Positions 1 to 8,896 of a stretch of DNA of 64,000 nucleotides are shown here, piece after piece (position 1 is the stretch's first letter; each line of letters begins with the position of its first letter). Below the pieces are notes generated by a model. That model had not been told where the DNA came from. It was given only the letters and a program-made list of their open reading frames with translations, and did not search any database. Source of the stretch: an uncultured Bacteroidota bacterium (GTDB taxonomy: Bacteria > Bacteroidota > Bacteroidia > Flavobacteriales > Flavobacteriaceae); contig CAILWV010000013.1 of NCBI GenBank assembly GCA_903838055.1, positions 1 through 64,000 on the forward strand. The letters run 5' to 3'. Both the position numbers and the translations under genes were made by a program.

Positions 1-148
1 ACATAAATTCTGCTGTCAAACTCAAGGCAACTACTTCTATATCAGACATTTTTGGCTTTCTACCAATTCCTGATTTAAAATCTAACTCAAAATTCAAAGA
101 ACTTATAACTTCTAAAACTCTAAAATAATTTTTTACTATATTTGTCAT
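1..148 (-). CDS. IS982-family transposase, N-terminal part (cut by window edge)
   Basis: This reading frame is not in the ORF track. The minus strand from 148 to the window edge is open for 49 codons starting at ATG (MTNIVKNYFRVLEV...). The stretch GRKPKMSDIEVVALSLTAE matches my memory of the conserved N-terminus of IS982-type DDE transposases, which are frequent in Flavobacterium. The catalytic DDE residues would lie outside the window. The gene reads away from pyrF. Whether the element is intact cannot be told from here. The family call is from recognition of the N-terminus only. Confidence 0.8.
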   Translation of the reverse strand, partial: MTNIVKNYFRVLEVISSLNFELDFKSGIGRKPKMSDIEVVALSLTAEFM

Positions 149-206
149 AAATGTTGGTTGTTTAGCGACTTCAAGATGCTGATTTTCAGTATCTTGACCA
201 ACATTT
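149..206 (-). promoter_or_regulatory. Imperfect stem-loop directly upstream of the transposase start
   Basis: AAATGTTGGT (149-158) is perfectly complementary to ACCAACATTT (197-206). Inside it, CAAGATGCTGA (172-182) pairs with TCAGTATCTTG (186-196) with one mismatch. The base of the stem touches the transposase ATG. Hairpins at this position in insertion sequences can hide the initiation region in transcripts that enter from outside; that role is inferred. An IS terminus may lie near 235-252, where there is a small palindrome (ACCCAACGGGTT), but I cannot define it. Confidence 0.45.
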
Positions 207-314
207 ATTCAATTTATTTTACTTCAAATAATTACACCCAACGGGTTAACTTATTCAGTTAATATTCATTTAAATCGGTTATGCCTTTTATTGAATTAGA
301 TTTCTTCGCAACTT

Positions 315-344
315 TTGTCGTTAACAAACTTTAAACTAACTTTG
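315..344 (+). promoter_or_regulatory. Predicted promoter of pyrF
   Basis: TTG at 315-317, a 19-nt spacer, then TAACTTTG at 337-344. This fits the Bacteroidota housekeeping consensus (TTG, N17-23, TAnnTTTG). Transcription would start near 350, giving a leader of roughly 25 nt before the TTG start codon of pyrF. Confidence 0.6.
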
Positions 345-375
345 CCAAACAACGAACTATAAACAACCAATAATT

Positions 376-1194
376 TTGACTACTAATCAACTTATAGAAC
401 AAATTCATATCAAAAAATCCTTTCTGTGTATTGGTTTGGATGTTGATTTAACAAAAATACCAACGCATTTACTGGAACTCGAAGATCCAATTTTCGAATT
501 TAATAAAGCTATAATTGATGCCACCCACGATTTGTGTGTTTCCTATAAACCCAATACAGCTTTTTATGAAGCCTATGGGTTAAAAGGTTGGCAATCCTTA
601 GAGAAAACTATAGAATATCTTAACGAAAAATATCCAGAAATCTTCACTATTGCCGATGCAAAACGTGGTGATATCGGAAATACATCTTCCATGTATGCCA
701 AAGCATTTCTGGAGGATTTGAATTTTGATTCAATAACAGTTGCACCATACATGGGAAAAGATTCTGTTGAACCTTTTTTAGCTTTTGAAAATAAACACGC
801 CATTATGTTGGCACTTACTTCTAATGAGGGTGCGTTTGATTTTCAAACTAAAAATATCGAAGGAAAAGAACTGTATAAAATTGTGATTGAAACTTCTAAA
901 TCTTGGAAAAATTCTCACAATCTAATGTATGTTGTAGGAGCAACCAAAGCAGAATATTTTACTGAAATAAGAAAAATAATTCCGGATAGTTTCTTGTTAG
1001 TTCCCGGAGTAGGTGCGCAAGGTGGAAGCCTACAAGAAGTTTGTAAATATGGAATGAGTGAAAATGTTGGTTTGTTAATCAACTCTTCACGTGGCATTAT
1101 TTATGCTTCTAATGGAACAGATTATGCAGAAAAAGCAAGAGAAGAAGCGTTAAAAATGCAATTGGAAATGAAAGAAATCTTGCATACTCTTTGA
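376..1194 (+). CDS. pyrF: Orotidine 5'-phosphate decarboxylase (type 2)
   Basis: Catalyses the last step of UMP synthesis, decarboxylating orotidine monophosphate in the cytoplasm. At 272 aa it has the length of the longer 'type 2' subfamily. The catalytic loop DAKRGDI lies at residues 94-100, the phosphate-binding segment [10 protein letters not shown] near 209-218, and NSSRGI near 236. The start is a TTG; no ATG fits in this frame, and MTTNQLIEQ resembles the start of relatives. The downstream hydrolase overlaps it by 4 nt. An IS982-type element lies directly upstream. In relatives, as I recall, prfA is the usual upstream neighbour; it is absent here. Confidence 0.95.
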   Translation: MTTNQLIEQIHIKKSFLCIGLDVDLTKIPTHLLELEDPIFEFNKAIIDATHDLCVSYKPNTAFYEAYGLKGWQSLEKTIEYLNEKYPEIFTIADAKRGDIGNTSSMYAKAFLEDLNFDSITVAPYMGKDSVEPFLAFENKHAIMLALTSNEGAFDFQTKNIEGKELYKIVIETSKSWKNSHNLMYVVGATKAEYFTEIRKIIPDSFLLVPGVGAQGGSLQEVCKYGMSENVGLLINSSRGIIYASNGTDYAEKAREEALKMQLEMKEILHTL

Positions 1195-1973
1195 TAGCCT
1201 TCACCCTTTATAAAAACGAAAACTCTACTGAATGGGTTACTTTTGTGCATGGCGCAGGAGGAAGTTCGTCAATATGGTTCAAACAAATAAGGGAGTTTCA
1301 AAAACATTTTAATGTATTGTTATTGGATTTGCGTGGTCATGGAAATTCAAATGAACAAATAAAAAAAGCGTTCAAACAAAAATATACGTTCCAATCTATT
1401 GCCGAAGATGTTTTGGAAGTTCTAGACCATTTAAAAATAAAAACTTCCCATTTTATAGGTATTTCCCTAGGAACTATTGTCATACGTCAATTAGCCGAGG
1501 TGCATCCCGATAGAGTAAAAAGTATGATAATGGGAGGTGCAATTTTAAAAATGAATTTCCGTTCTCAAATATTGATGAAATTGGGAAACATCTTTAAATA
1601 TGTATTGCCTTATTTGGTATTGTATCGATTTTTTGCTTTTGTAATTATGCCTAATAAAAACCATAAACAATCCAGATTATTATTCATTAACGAAGCAAAA
1701 AAACTCTATCAAAAAGAGTTTATTCGTTGGTTCAAACTAACTGCCGAAATTAATCCGGTTTTGAAATGGTTTAGACAACAAGAATTAAGTATTCCAACCT
1801 TTTACGTAATGGGTAAAGAAGATTATATGTTTTTACCATCTGTTAGAAAAGTAGTTGAAAGACATATTAATTATTCGAAATTATTGGTTGTTGAAAATTG
1901 CGGACATGTAGTTAATATAGAACAACCAACTATTTTTAACGAAGAAGTAATTGAATTTATCAAAAGAAATTAA
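1191..1973 (+). CDS. Alpha/beta hydrolase
   Basis: A 260-aa soluble alpha/beta-hydrolase fold protein. The oxyanion region HGAGGSSS is at residues 20-27, the nucleophile elbow GISLG puts Ser92 as nucleophile, and Asp211 (GKEDYM) and His239 (CGHVVN) complete a plausible triad. The substrate is unknown; relatives include esterases and peptidase-like hydrolases. Its TTG start overlaps the TGA stop of pyrF (TTGA), so the two genes are probably translationally coupled, although no pyrimidine role follows from that. Both genes of the pair use TTG. Confidence 0.85.
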   Translation: MIAFTLYKNENSTEWVTFVHGAGGSSSIWFKQIREFQKHFNVLLLDLRGHGNSNEQIKKAFKQKYTFQSIAEDVLEVLDHLKIKTSHFIGISLGTIVIRQLAEVHPDRVKSMIMGGAILKMNFRSQILMKLGNIFKYVLPYLVLYRFFAFVIMPNKNHKQSRLLFINEAKKLYQKEFIRWFKLTAEINPVLKWFRQQELSIPTFYVMGKEDYMFLPSVRKVVERHINYSKLLVVENCGHVVNIEQPTIFNEEVIEFIKRN

Positions 1974-1980
1974 ATAAAAA

Positions 1981-2014
1981 AATGCCAATGCTAAACAAAC
2001 ACTGGCAATTTTTC
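1981..2014 (+). terminator. Weak intrinsic terminator after the pyrF-hydrolase pair
   Basis: ATGCCAATG pairs with CACTGGCAA apart from one mismatch, with a loop of about 10 nt, followed by a run of T. It sits between two convergent genes. Confidence 0.45.
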
Positions 2015-2141
2015 TAACTTAACTAAACCAAACAAAAATTATAAATCCTTTTTTTATAACACTGCAAATATCTGCTCTTTTATTAGATGGAATGTTAGGA
2101 GAATGTTATTGTTAGGTTATTGATTATTAATTTTTTGTCAA

Positions 2142-2891
2142 TTACTTTTTATCTAATAATCCAAATACATTTTGCAATAAAGGAGAAGTTCTTGATTTTA
2201 AATCCGTTCGGATGTTTTTTTCTTCAACAGCAATCATTTTAAAAACACCTTCCATAGATTTATTGGTTACATAATCGGTGATATCTGGATTGACTTTATT
2301 AACAAACGGAATGGTATTGTATTTGCTAATTATAGTATTCCAAATTACATCAGCTCCAACTTTTCCTATTGATTGTTGTACTACAGGTAAAAATTTTGCA
2401 TATAAATCTTTATTGGTTGCTCCCTGAAGATATTTAGTTGCAGCATCTTCATTTCCTAACAATATTGATTTAGCATCGTTGATATTCATATTTTTTACAG
2501 CCGAAATAAAAATAGGAGTTGCTTCTTTAACAGCATCTTCAGCAGCTCTATTCATAGCGACAATTCCTTGATCGGCAAGATTGCCCATGCCTAATTTGCG
2601 TAGAGTGCTTTCTACTTTTTCTAATTCAGTAGGCATAATTATCTTAACAGCTTCATTTTTTAAAAAACCATCCACAGCAGTTAGTTTCGAAACTTCTTTA
2701 GTTATTCCGTTATTTAATGCTTCTTTAAGTCCTGCCGAAATATCTATTGTATTAGAAATCCCAGTTGTAGTTGGGGTGATTTTTGGTAACATAATTTTAG
2801 GCTTTGCAATAGTAATTTTTTTAGGAATACTTTTTAATTGCGCTATTCCAAATAGGGGAATTATCAGTAGTAAACAAAATACTTTTTTCAT
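2142..2891 (-). CDS. DUF4197 domain-containing exported protein
   Basis: A 249-aa protein with a cleavable signal peptide (MKKVFCLLLIIPLFGIAQ) and a DUF4197-like body. The pattern GLKEALNNGI, KLGMGNLADQG, AVKEATPIF and NMNINDAKSIL is typical of that family as I recall it. The body is largely alpha-helical and probably periplasmic. The function of DUF4197 is unknown to me. It is transcribed alone on the minus strand, divergently from the icmF gene. Confidence 0.8.
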   Translation of the reverse strand: MKKVFCLLLIIPLFGIAQLKSIPKKITIAKPKIMLPKITPTTTGISNTIDISAGLKEALNNGITKEVSKLTAVDGFLKNEAVKIIMPTELEKVESTLRKLGMGNLADQGIVAMNRAAEDAVKEATPIFISAVKNMNINDAKSILLGNEDAATKYLQGATNKDLYAKFLPVVQQSIGKVGADVIWNTIISKYNTIPFVNKVNPDITDYVTNKSMEGVFKMIAVEEKNIRTDLKSRTSPLLQNVFGLLDKK

Positions 2892-2945
2892 CTTTTTTAG
2901 TTTTATTTAATCAACTAAAGCAAATATGATGCCTTAATTTTTAAT

Positions 2946-2969
2946 TAGATTTAATATTTACTAAATCTA
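2946..2969. promoter_or_regulatory. 8-bp-arm inverted repeat upstream of icmF
   Basis: TAGATTTA at 2946-2953 and TAAATCTA at 2962-2969 form a perfect inverted repeat with an 8-nt spacer, and a related half site (AAAGATTTAG) follows about 15 nt later. It lies in the 167-bp gap between two divergent genes, so it could be an operator for either. In AT-rich DNA such a repeat could also arise by chance. Confidence 0.3.
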
Positions 2970-3058
2970 GTTTAATAAGTAAAGATTTAGAGGAATTAAA
3001 AGGTTATAAAATTATTAAATTCGTAAATTGCGCTCTCAAATTTGAATAAAAATCACCA

Positions 3059-6000
3059 ATGGAACCACAAACTCCCTATATTCCTAAAAATAAAGTAAGA
3101 ATCGTTACGGCTGCATCTCTTTTTGATGGTCATGATGCTGCTATTAATATTATGCGTAGAATAATTCAGTCTACCGGTGTTGAAGTTATTCATCTTGGTC
3201 ACGATAGAAGTGTGGAAGAAGTAGTAAATACTGCCATTCAAGAAGATGCTAATGCAATTGCAATGACTTCCTACCAAGGCGGGCACAATGAGTATTTTAA
3301 ATATATGTACGATTTGCTTAAAGAAAAAGGAGCAGGGCACATCAAGATATTTGGTGGTGGTGGTGGTGTAATTCTGCCTACTGAGATTGCAGAACTTCAA
3401 GCATACGGAATAGAAAGAATTTATTCGCCAGACGATGGGCGTGCTATGGGTTTGCAAGGAATGATTAATGATTTAGTTCAACGTTCTGATTATCCTATTG
3501 GTGATGTATTAAAAGAGGAGTTAGAACATATTGAAGATAAAAATCCAACTGCTATAGCGCGATTAATATCGGCAGCTGAAAATTTTCCTGAAATTGCTAA
3601 GTTAGCATTTGATGAAATTCATAAGAAAAATGAAACAAACAAAACACCTGTCCTTGGAATTACTGGTACAGGCGGTGCTGGAAAATCTTCATTGGTTGAT
3701 GAATTGGTGCGTCGTTTTTTAATTGATTTTCCAGAAAAAACTATCGGATTAGTTTCTGTAGATCCATCTAAAAGAAAAACAGGTGGAGCTTTGCTTGGGG
3801 ATAGAATTCGGATGAATGCCATCAATAACCCTAGAGTTTATATGCGTTCGTTAGCTACAAGACAATCTAATTTGGCTTTGTCTAAATATGTAAACGAGGC
3901 TATTGAAGTATTAAAAGCAGCAAAATATGATATTATAATTCTAGAAACTTCTGGAATTGGTCAAAGTGATACGGAAATAATGGACCATTCGGATGTTTCC
4001 TTATATGTAATGACACCCGAATTTGGCGCAGCAACCCAATTGGAAAAAATCGATATGTTGGATTTTGCCGATTTAGTAGCGCTTAACAAATTTGATAAAC
4101 GTGGCGCTTTAGATGCTATCCGAGATGTAAAAAAACAATACCAACGCAATCATAATCTTTGGGATGAAAATGTAGATAGTATGCCGATTTTTGGTACAAT
4201 CGCTTCCCAATTTAATGATCCCGGAATGAATACGCTCTACAAATCTATTATGGATAAAATCGTAGAGAAAACTGGAGCCGATTTAAAATCGACGTTCCAA
4301 ATTACTCGTGAAATGAGCGAGAAAATATTTGTAATTCCGCCGCATAGAACCCGTTATTTATCTGAAATTGCAGAGAATAATAGAAAATACGATGAAACTG
4401 CAATTTCGCAAGTAGAAGTAGCTCAGAAATTATATGGAATTTTCAAAACCATAGAAACTGTTTTTGGTAACAAACCAAATTTAACAAAAGCAGGAATTGA
4501 CCTCAATCTTGTCATTCCGCAAGAATCTCAACAATTTATGAGTTTGCTTGTTGCCGAATTCGACCGTGTAAAAATGAATCTTGACCCCTATAATTGGGAA
4601 GTGATTCTTACATGGGAAGAAAAAGTAAACAAATATAAAAATCCATATTACAGTTTTAAAGTTAGAGATAAGGAAATCAAAATCGCTACACATACTGAGA
4701 GTTTATCACATTCTCAAATTCCGAAAGTATCCTTGCCAAAATACCAAGCTTGGGGAGATATTTTGAAATGGAATTTACAAGAAAATGTTCCAGGTGAATT
4801 TCCTTTTGCTTCCGGATTATATCCATTTAAAAGAGAAGGGGAAGATCCAAGTAGAATGTTTGCTGGAGAAGGCGGTCCTGAACGAACCAACAAACGCTTT
4901 CATTATGTAAGTGCTGGTTTGCCTGCAAAACGACTTTCTACAGCTTTTGATAGTGTAACACTTTATGGAAATGACCCACATGTTCGTCCGGATATTTATG
5001 GAAAAATTGGTAATGCCGGAGTTTCTATTTGTTGTTTAGATGATGCTAAAAAGTTGTATTCTGGTTTCGATTTGACGCATGCAATGACCTCAGTTTCAAT
5101 GACAATTAATGGTCCTGCGCCAATGATACTCGGTTTTTTTATGAATGCTGCAATCGATCAAAATTGTGAAAAGTATATTATAGAAAACAATCTTCAAGCA
5201 GAAGTAGAAGAAAAAATAAACGAAATATATAAGAAAAAAGGTACTGTAAGACCTAAATACCAAGGAGATTTGCCAGAAGGAAACAATGGCTTAGGGTTGC
5301 TTCTTTTGGGAGTTTCGGGAGATCAAGTGCTGCCTTTAAATGTATATAACGATATCAAAGTAAGGACTTTAGCTCAAGTGCGAGGCACGGTTCAAGCAGA
5401 TATTTTGAAAGAAGACCAGGCGCAAAATACATGTATATTTTCTACCGAGTTTGCCTTGCGACTAATGGGTGATGTACAAGAATATTTCATTAAAGAAAAT
5501 GTGCGTAATTTTTATTCGGTTTCTATTTCTGGATATCATATTGCCGAAGCGGGTGCTAATCCTATTTCGCAATTGGCTTTTACCTTAGCAAATGGATTCA
5601 CTTACGTGGAATATTATTTAAGTCGCGGAATGAATATTAATGATTTCGGACCAAACTTATCTTTCTTTTTCTCTAACGGAATAGATCCTGAATATGCAGT
5701 AATTGGTCGTGTAGCTCGTAAAATTTGGGCTAAAGCCATGAAAAATAAATATGGAGCTAACGAAAGAGCACAAATGTTGAAATACCATATTCAAACTTCT
5801 GGTCGTTCTCTTCATGCTCAAGAAATTGATTTTAATGACATCCGTACGACTTTGCAAGCGTTATATGCAATTTATGACAACTGTAATTCATTGCATACCA
5901 ATGCTTATGATGAAGCAATCACAACGCCAACTGAAGAATCAGTTCGTAGAGCGATGGCAATCCAATTAATTATCAATAAAGAATTAGGTTTGGCGAAAAA

Positions 6001-6481
6001 TGAAAATCCAATTCAAGGTTCTTTTATTATAGAAGAATTAACCGATTTAGTAGAGAATGCTGTATTGCTAGAATTTGATCGAATAACAGAGCGAGGTGGT
6101 GTTCTTGGTGCAATGGAAACTATGTACCAACGTTCTAAAATTCAGGAAGAAAGTTTGTATTATGAAACCTTAAAACACACAGGTGAATTCCCAATTATTG
6201 GAGTCAATACTTTCTTAAGTTCTAAAGGTTCTCCAACGGTAATTCCAGCAGAAGTGATTCGCGCTACTGAAGAAGAAAAGCAATATCAAATTGATATGCT
6301 AACCAATTTACAAAAAACTAGCGCAGACAAAGTAGCAGAACATATTGCTATTCTTCAAGATGCAGCTATTAATAATCAAAATATTTTTGAAAAATTAATG
6401 GAAGCCACTAAAGTTTGTTCTTTAGGACAAATAACTAGTGCGTTGTTTGAAGTTGGCGGACAATATAGAAGAAATATGTAG
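3059..6481 (+). CDS. icmF: Fused adenosylcobalamin-dependent acyl-CoA mutase (IcmF type)
   Basis: Likely isobutyryl-CoA/n-butyryl-CoA mutase with its G-protein chaperone in one chain, 1140 aa. Residues about 10-140 form the B12-binding domain (DGHDAA at 23-28). Residues about 195-410 form a MeaB-like GTPase (P-loop GTGGAGKSS at 203-211, NKFD later). The rest is the mutase barrel, with [12 protein letters not shown] near the active site. Substrate-pocket residues are Phe601 (RMFAGEG) and Gln789 (QAQN), where methylmalonyl-CoA mutase has Tyr and Arg; this favours an isobutyryl-type substrate. The protein is about 50 aa longer than the bacterial enzymes I recall because of an insertion before [10 protein letters not shown]. 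It stands alone, followed by a strong terminator. Confidence 0.9.
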   Translation: MEPQTPYIPKNKVRIVTAASLFDGHDAAINIMRRIIQSTGVEVIHLGHDRSVEEVVNTAIQEDANAIAMTSYQGGHNEYFKYMYDLLKEKGAGHIKIFGGGGGVILPTEIAELQAYGIERIYSPDDGRAMGLQGMINDLVQRSDYPIGDVLKEELEHIEDKNPTAIARLISAAENFPEIAKLAFDEIHKKNETNKTPVLGITGTGGAGKSSLVDELVRRFLIDFPEKTIGLVSVDPSKRKTGGALLGDRIRMNAINNPRVYMRSLATRQSNLALSKYVNEAIEVLKAAKYDIIILETSGIGQSDTEIMDHSDVSLYVMTPEFGAATQLEKIDMLDFADLVALNKFDKRGALDAIRDVKKQYQRNHNLWDENVDSMPIFGTIASQFNDPGMNTLYKSIMDKIVEKTGADLKSTFQITREMSEKIFVIPPHRTRYLSEIAENNRKYDETAISQVEVAQKLYGIFKTIETVFGNKPNLTKAGIDLNLVIPQESQQFMSLLVAEFDRVKMNLDPYNWEVILTWEEKVNKYKNPYYSFKVRDKEIKIATHTESLSHSQIPKVSLPKYQAWGDILKWNLQENVPGEFPFASGLYPFKREGEDPSRMFAGEGGPERTNKRFHYVSAGLPAKRLSTAFDSVTLYGNDPHVRPDIYGKIGNAGVSICCLDDAKKLYSGFDLTHAMTSVSMTINGPAPMILGFFMNAAIDQNCEKYIIENNLQAEVEEKINEIYKKKGTVRPKYQGDLPEGNNGLGLLLLGVSGDQVLPLNVYNDIKVRTLAQVRGTVQADILKEDQAQNTCIFSTEFALRLMGDVQEYFIKENVRNFYSVSISGYHIAEAGANPISQLAFTLANGFTYVEYYLSRGMNINDFGPNLSFFFSNGIDPEYAVIGRVARKIWAKAMKNKYGANERAQMLKYHIQTSGRSLHAQEIDFNDIRTTLQALYAIYDNCNSLHTNAYDEAITTPTEESVRRAMAIQLIINKELGLAKNENPIQGSFIIEELTDLVENAVLLEFDRITERGGVLGAMETMYQRSKIQEESLYYETLKHTGEFPIIGVNTFLSSKGSPTVIPAEVIRATEEEKQYQIDMLTNLQKTSADKVAEHIAILQDAAINNQNIFEKLMEATKVCSLGQITSALFEVGGQYRRNM

Positions 6482-6504
6482 ATAATTACTATCAAAGATA
6501 TAGA

Positions 6505-6528
6505 GACGCGATTTATCGCGTCTTTTTT
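6505..6528 (+). terminator. Intrinsic terminator of icmF
   Basis: GACGCGAT (6505-6512), a TT loop, ATCGCGTC (6515-6522), then TTTTTT. The 8-bp stem is perfect. Confidence 0.85.
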
Positions 6529-6675
6529 ATTATTTTTTATTTCAATTAAAGCCGATTTTGGTTGGCAATCTAGATTTCATGATCACAATATTTGAAATTC
6601 AAAATCATTTTATATCATTCAAATCTATATCTTTGAAAATCGTATGAATTGTGAAAAAGACAAATTTTATAATAA

Positions 6676-7152
6676 ATGAATCCAATAATAAAAACATTTC
6701 CTGCAACTAAATTCATAGGTAAAAATCTTTCTTTTACCTATGCCGATTATCGTGCTTTTGAATTGTGGAGCAGTTTTATGCCTCGCAGAAAAGAGATTTT
6801 AAATCCAATAGGAACCGATTTATACAATATTCAAATCAATCCAGAAAATTTTGATTTTTCTCCGGATAAGCCTTTTATAAAATGGGCGGTTGTTCCAGTT
6901 TCAAATTTTGATTCTGTTCCAGAAGGAATGGAAGTGTTAGAAATACCCCAAGGACTGTATGCTGTTTTTAATTATAAAGGAGATCAAAGTAAGGTTGCAG
7001 CTTTTTTTAATTCTATTTATTCCGAGTGGTTGCCTGCTTCTGGATATGAATTAGGAATTCATCCTCAGTTTGAAATTCTAGGTGAAAAATACAAGAATAA
7101 TGACCCAAACTCAGAGGAGGAAATTTGGATTCCTATAAAAAGTAAAGTTTAA
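6676..7152 (+). CDS. GyrI-like small-molecule-binding domain protein
   Basis: A 158-aa stand-alone effector-binding domain of the SOUL/GyrI-like superfamily, as found at the C-terminus of AraC regulators such as Rob. Signs are FTYADYRAFELWSSFMPRR early on, the central IPQGLYAVFNYKG and the final segment around SGYELGIHPQFEILGEKY with acidic residues and EEIWIPIK. There is no DNA-binding domain. It probably binds small hydrophobic or cationic compounds, but no ligand can be named. It converges with the ychJ-like gene, and the ends overlap by 4 nt. Confidence 0.8.
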   Translation: MNPIIKTFPATKFIGKNLSFTYADYRAFELWSSFMPRRKEILNPIGTDLYNIQINPENFDFSPDKPFIKWAVVPVSNFDSVPEGMEVLEIPQGLYAVFNYKGDQSKVAAFFNSIYSEWLPASGYELGIHPQFEILGEKYKNNDPNSEEEIWIPIKSKV

Positions 7153-7520
7153 TATTCGCCATCCACATAAAACCAATTGCCATTTTCTAGAACAAAAGTA
7201 GAATGTTCTTCGTGAATTTTTGTTTTTCCTCTATAATCTATATAGTAAGCATTAAATTTTACGCGAGTTTCTGTGCTATTTAATATTTCAAGTTTAATCC
7301 AATTATTGCTTTTACTCCATTCTAGAATAGCTTCTTTTTTATGAAATTTTCGAGTAGATGGATGCGTAGTTGCCACAAGATAATCGGCATTTCCAACTGC
7401 ATATGCCGAATACCTGGATCGCATTAAAGTTTCAGCAGTAGGCGTATTTTGATAGCCATTAATATAGATTTGGCAGCAATCTTCAAATGATTTATTAGAG
7501 CCGCAATAACAATTAGCCAT
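7149..7520 (-). CDS. YchJ family protein with SEC-C zinc motif
   Basis: A 123-aa protein starting MANCYCGSNKSFEDCC, the SEC-C type zinc-binding motif, followed by the YchJ middle region (AETLMRSRYSAYAVGNADYLVATTHPS). I take the ATG at 7518-7520 as the start. The ORF track begins 19 codons earlier, but that extension overlaps a separate 48-aa gene and lies outside the family. Its start overlaps the stop of the upstream gene (ATGGCTAA), which points to coupled translation. Cellular role unknown. Confidence 0.85.
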   Translation of the reverse strand: MANCYCGSNKSFEDCCQIYINGYQNTPTAETLMRSRYSAYAVGNADYLVATTHPSTRKFHKKEAILEWSKSNNWIKLEILNSTETRVKFNAYYIDYRGKTKIHEEHSTFVLENGNWFYVDGEY

Positions 7521-7659
7521 TATTCTTAGTTTCATTGAATTTTCTAACAATTTCTTTTCGTTTCTCTTCTCGAGCAACTTTTTTGGCTTTCTCTTTGTCT
7601 TGCTCTTTATGAAGTTTGTCGTTATGCTTTTTTATATTTCTTTCGTTATTTCGGCTCAT
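7513..7659 (-). CDS. Small highly charged protein, 48 aa
   Basis: This gene is missing from the ORF track. ATG at 7657-7659 opens a frame of 48 codons (MSRNNERNIKKHNDKLHK...) ending in TAA at 7513-7515. About half of the residues are Lys, Arg, Glu or Asp in a helical pattern with no hydrophobic segment. It begins 2 nt after the stop of the DUF1543 gene and its last codons overlap the start of the ychJ-like gene, so all three form one operon. I recall similar short basic proteins in Flavobacterium but know no function. The tight fit between two genes is the main evidence that it is real. Confidence 0.65.
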   Translation of the reverse strand: MSRNNERNIKKHNDKLHKEQDKEKAKKVAREEKRKEIVRKFNETKNNG

Positions 7660-7661
7660 AA

Positions 7662-8225
7662 TTATACTATTTTATCCATTTTTAAATATCCAATATGCAA
7701 TATGTCCTCTTCTTTATTTGTATTTGAAACTATTTGTATTTCAAAGTGGTCTGTAAAATTTTTGGCTAAGATTTCTTTAACCTTAAAGGCATCATCAATA
7801 TCAATTCCGAATTTATCGTCAATGTGCGATGTTGCTCCTTTAAATCCGCAATGTTTATAGAAAGCAGTGTCTTTTGCTTTTTTAGTAACTTCTGATAAGG
7901 AATCACCAACGGCTAACATTTTATAATGGTATTCTTCAAATTCATTTTCTTTGTAACCACCAAGATTGATGAAAAAAAGTTGCGAAGTCGTGGTTTTTGC
8001 AGTTCCTTTAGGAAGCACTTTTATTTGAAAATCATCTACTACAGTAACTTCGCGCCAAGCATCAATATGAATTTGTCCTTTTGCTTCTGGCCAAAAAGCG
8101 TTCATACTCGTAATTAATTCTTTCAGAGAACTTCCAATGCCAAAAAAAATGTCATGTTGCTCAGTACATCTTCCTTTAGGTCGACAGCCAAGCATTATCA
8201 TGTATAGTTTTACTTCTTTTTCCAT
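7662..8225 (-). CDS. DUF1543 domain-containing protein
   Basis: A 187-aa soluble protein. The N-terminal half shows the DUF1543 pattern (LYMIMLGCRPKGRCTEQHDIFFGIG, then HIDAWREV), and a second copy follows from SQLFFINLGGYKENEFEEYHY with a conserved His and AVGDSLSEVTKKAK. The function of this family is unknown to me. It is the first gene of a three-gene minus-strand operon with the 48-aa protein and the ychJ-like gene. Confidence 0.8.
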   Translation of the reverse strand: MEKEVKLYMIMLGCRPKGRCTEQHDIFFGIGSSLKELITSMNAFWPEAKGQIHIDAWREVTVVDDFQIKVLPKGTAKTTTSQLFFINLGGYKENEFEEYHYKMLAVGDSLSEVTKKAKDTAFYKHCGFKGATSHIDDKFGIDIDDAFKVKEILAKNFTDHFEIQIVSNTNKEEDILHIGYLKMDKIV

Positions 8226-8313
8226 CCTTCAAAGGTACAATTTTTTGTTTATTGAAAAGTTTGGCACAAGTATTGAATAGGGTTAATTAATACTAACTTT
8301 TAAATTAAATATT

Positions 8314-8829
8314 ATGAAAAAATTTACCATATTTTTTGCTATTATTGGGATGCTATCTTTTCAGTATTGTACTGTTCACGATACCACACCAATTAAGACT
8401 ACCGACAACGATACTATAAGTGAGGTTTGGGAGTTTACTAGATCATTTACAACCACAAATAATTTTAGTAATTTAATTACTTTTCCACATGCTATCTATA
8501 CTTCCGATATGGTTTTAGTATACCGACTGTCAGGAGTTTCAAGCGGAGCTGATGTATGGAAATTATTGCCAGAGTCTTATTTTATGGGCAATGGAACTTT
8601 AGATTTTAGATATGATTTTGATTTTACTAGATACGACGTTAATATTTTTATGGATGGGTTTGATTTAGCGGGTGTTTCAAATGCTTACAGAACTAATCAA
8701 GTTTTTAGAGTTGTTGTAATTCCTGGTTACTTCGGAAATAAAAATACAAATACTGTTGACTTTAAAGATTATAAAGCAGTGTTAAATGCTTACCATATTG
8801 ATCCTACTAGAGTGCTTAAAATAAAATAG
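8314..8829 (+). CDS. Flavobacterial lipoprotein, unknown function
   Basis: A 171-aa protein with a lipoprotein signal (hydrophobic FFAIIGMLSFQYC with Cys19). It resembles a family of Flavobacteriaceae lipoproteins I remember only as hypothetical, with the elements MVLVYRLSG, LDFRYDFDFTRYDV, and FRVVVIPGYFG near the C-terminus. It is probably anchored in the outer or inner membrane facing the periplasm. It forms a single-gene unit with its own terminator. Confidence 0.7.
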   Translation: MKKFTIFFAIIGMLSFQYCTVHDTTPIKTTDNDTISEVWEFTRSFTTTNNFSNLITFPHAIYTSDMVLVYRLSGVSSGADVWKLLPESYFMGNGTLDFRYDFDFTRYDVNIFMDGFDLAGVSNAYRTNQVFRVVVIPGYFGNKNTNTVDFKDYKAVLNAYHIDPTRVLKIK

Positions 8830-8861
8830 ATTTTTTGGTTAGTCTATAGTTTGTTTGTTTG

Positions 8862-8896
8862 AAAAGAGGTTGTTTCTAATGAGCAACCTCTTTTTT
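8862..8896 (+). terminator. Intrinsic terminator after the lipoprotein gene
   Basis: AAAAGAGGTTG at 8862-8872 pairs with CAACCTCTTTT at 8884-8894, loop of 11 nt, followed by T. The A-rich left side lets it also serve the convergent terC-like gene. Confidence 0.75.

Noticed and set aside
3053-3457. 134-aa minus-strand ORF over the start of icmF
   Set aside because: It is antisense to the well-recognised B12-binding domain; composition is that of a shadow frame.
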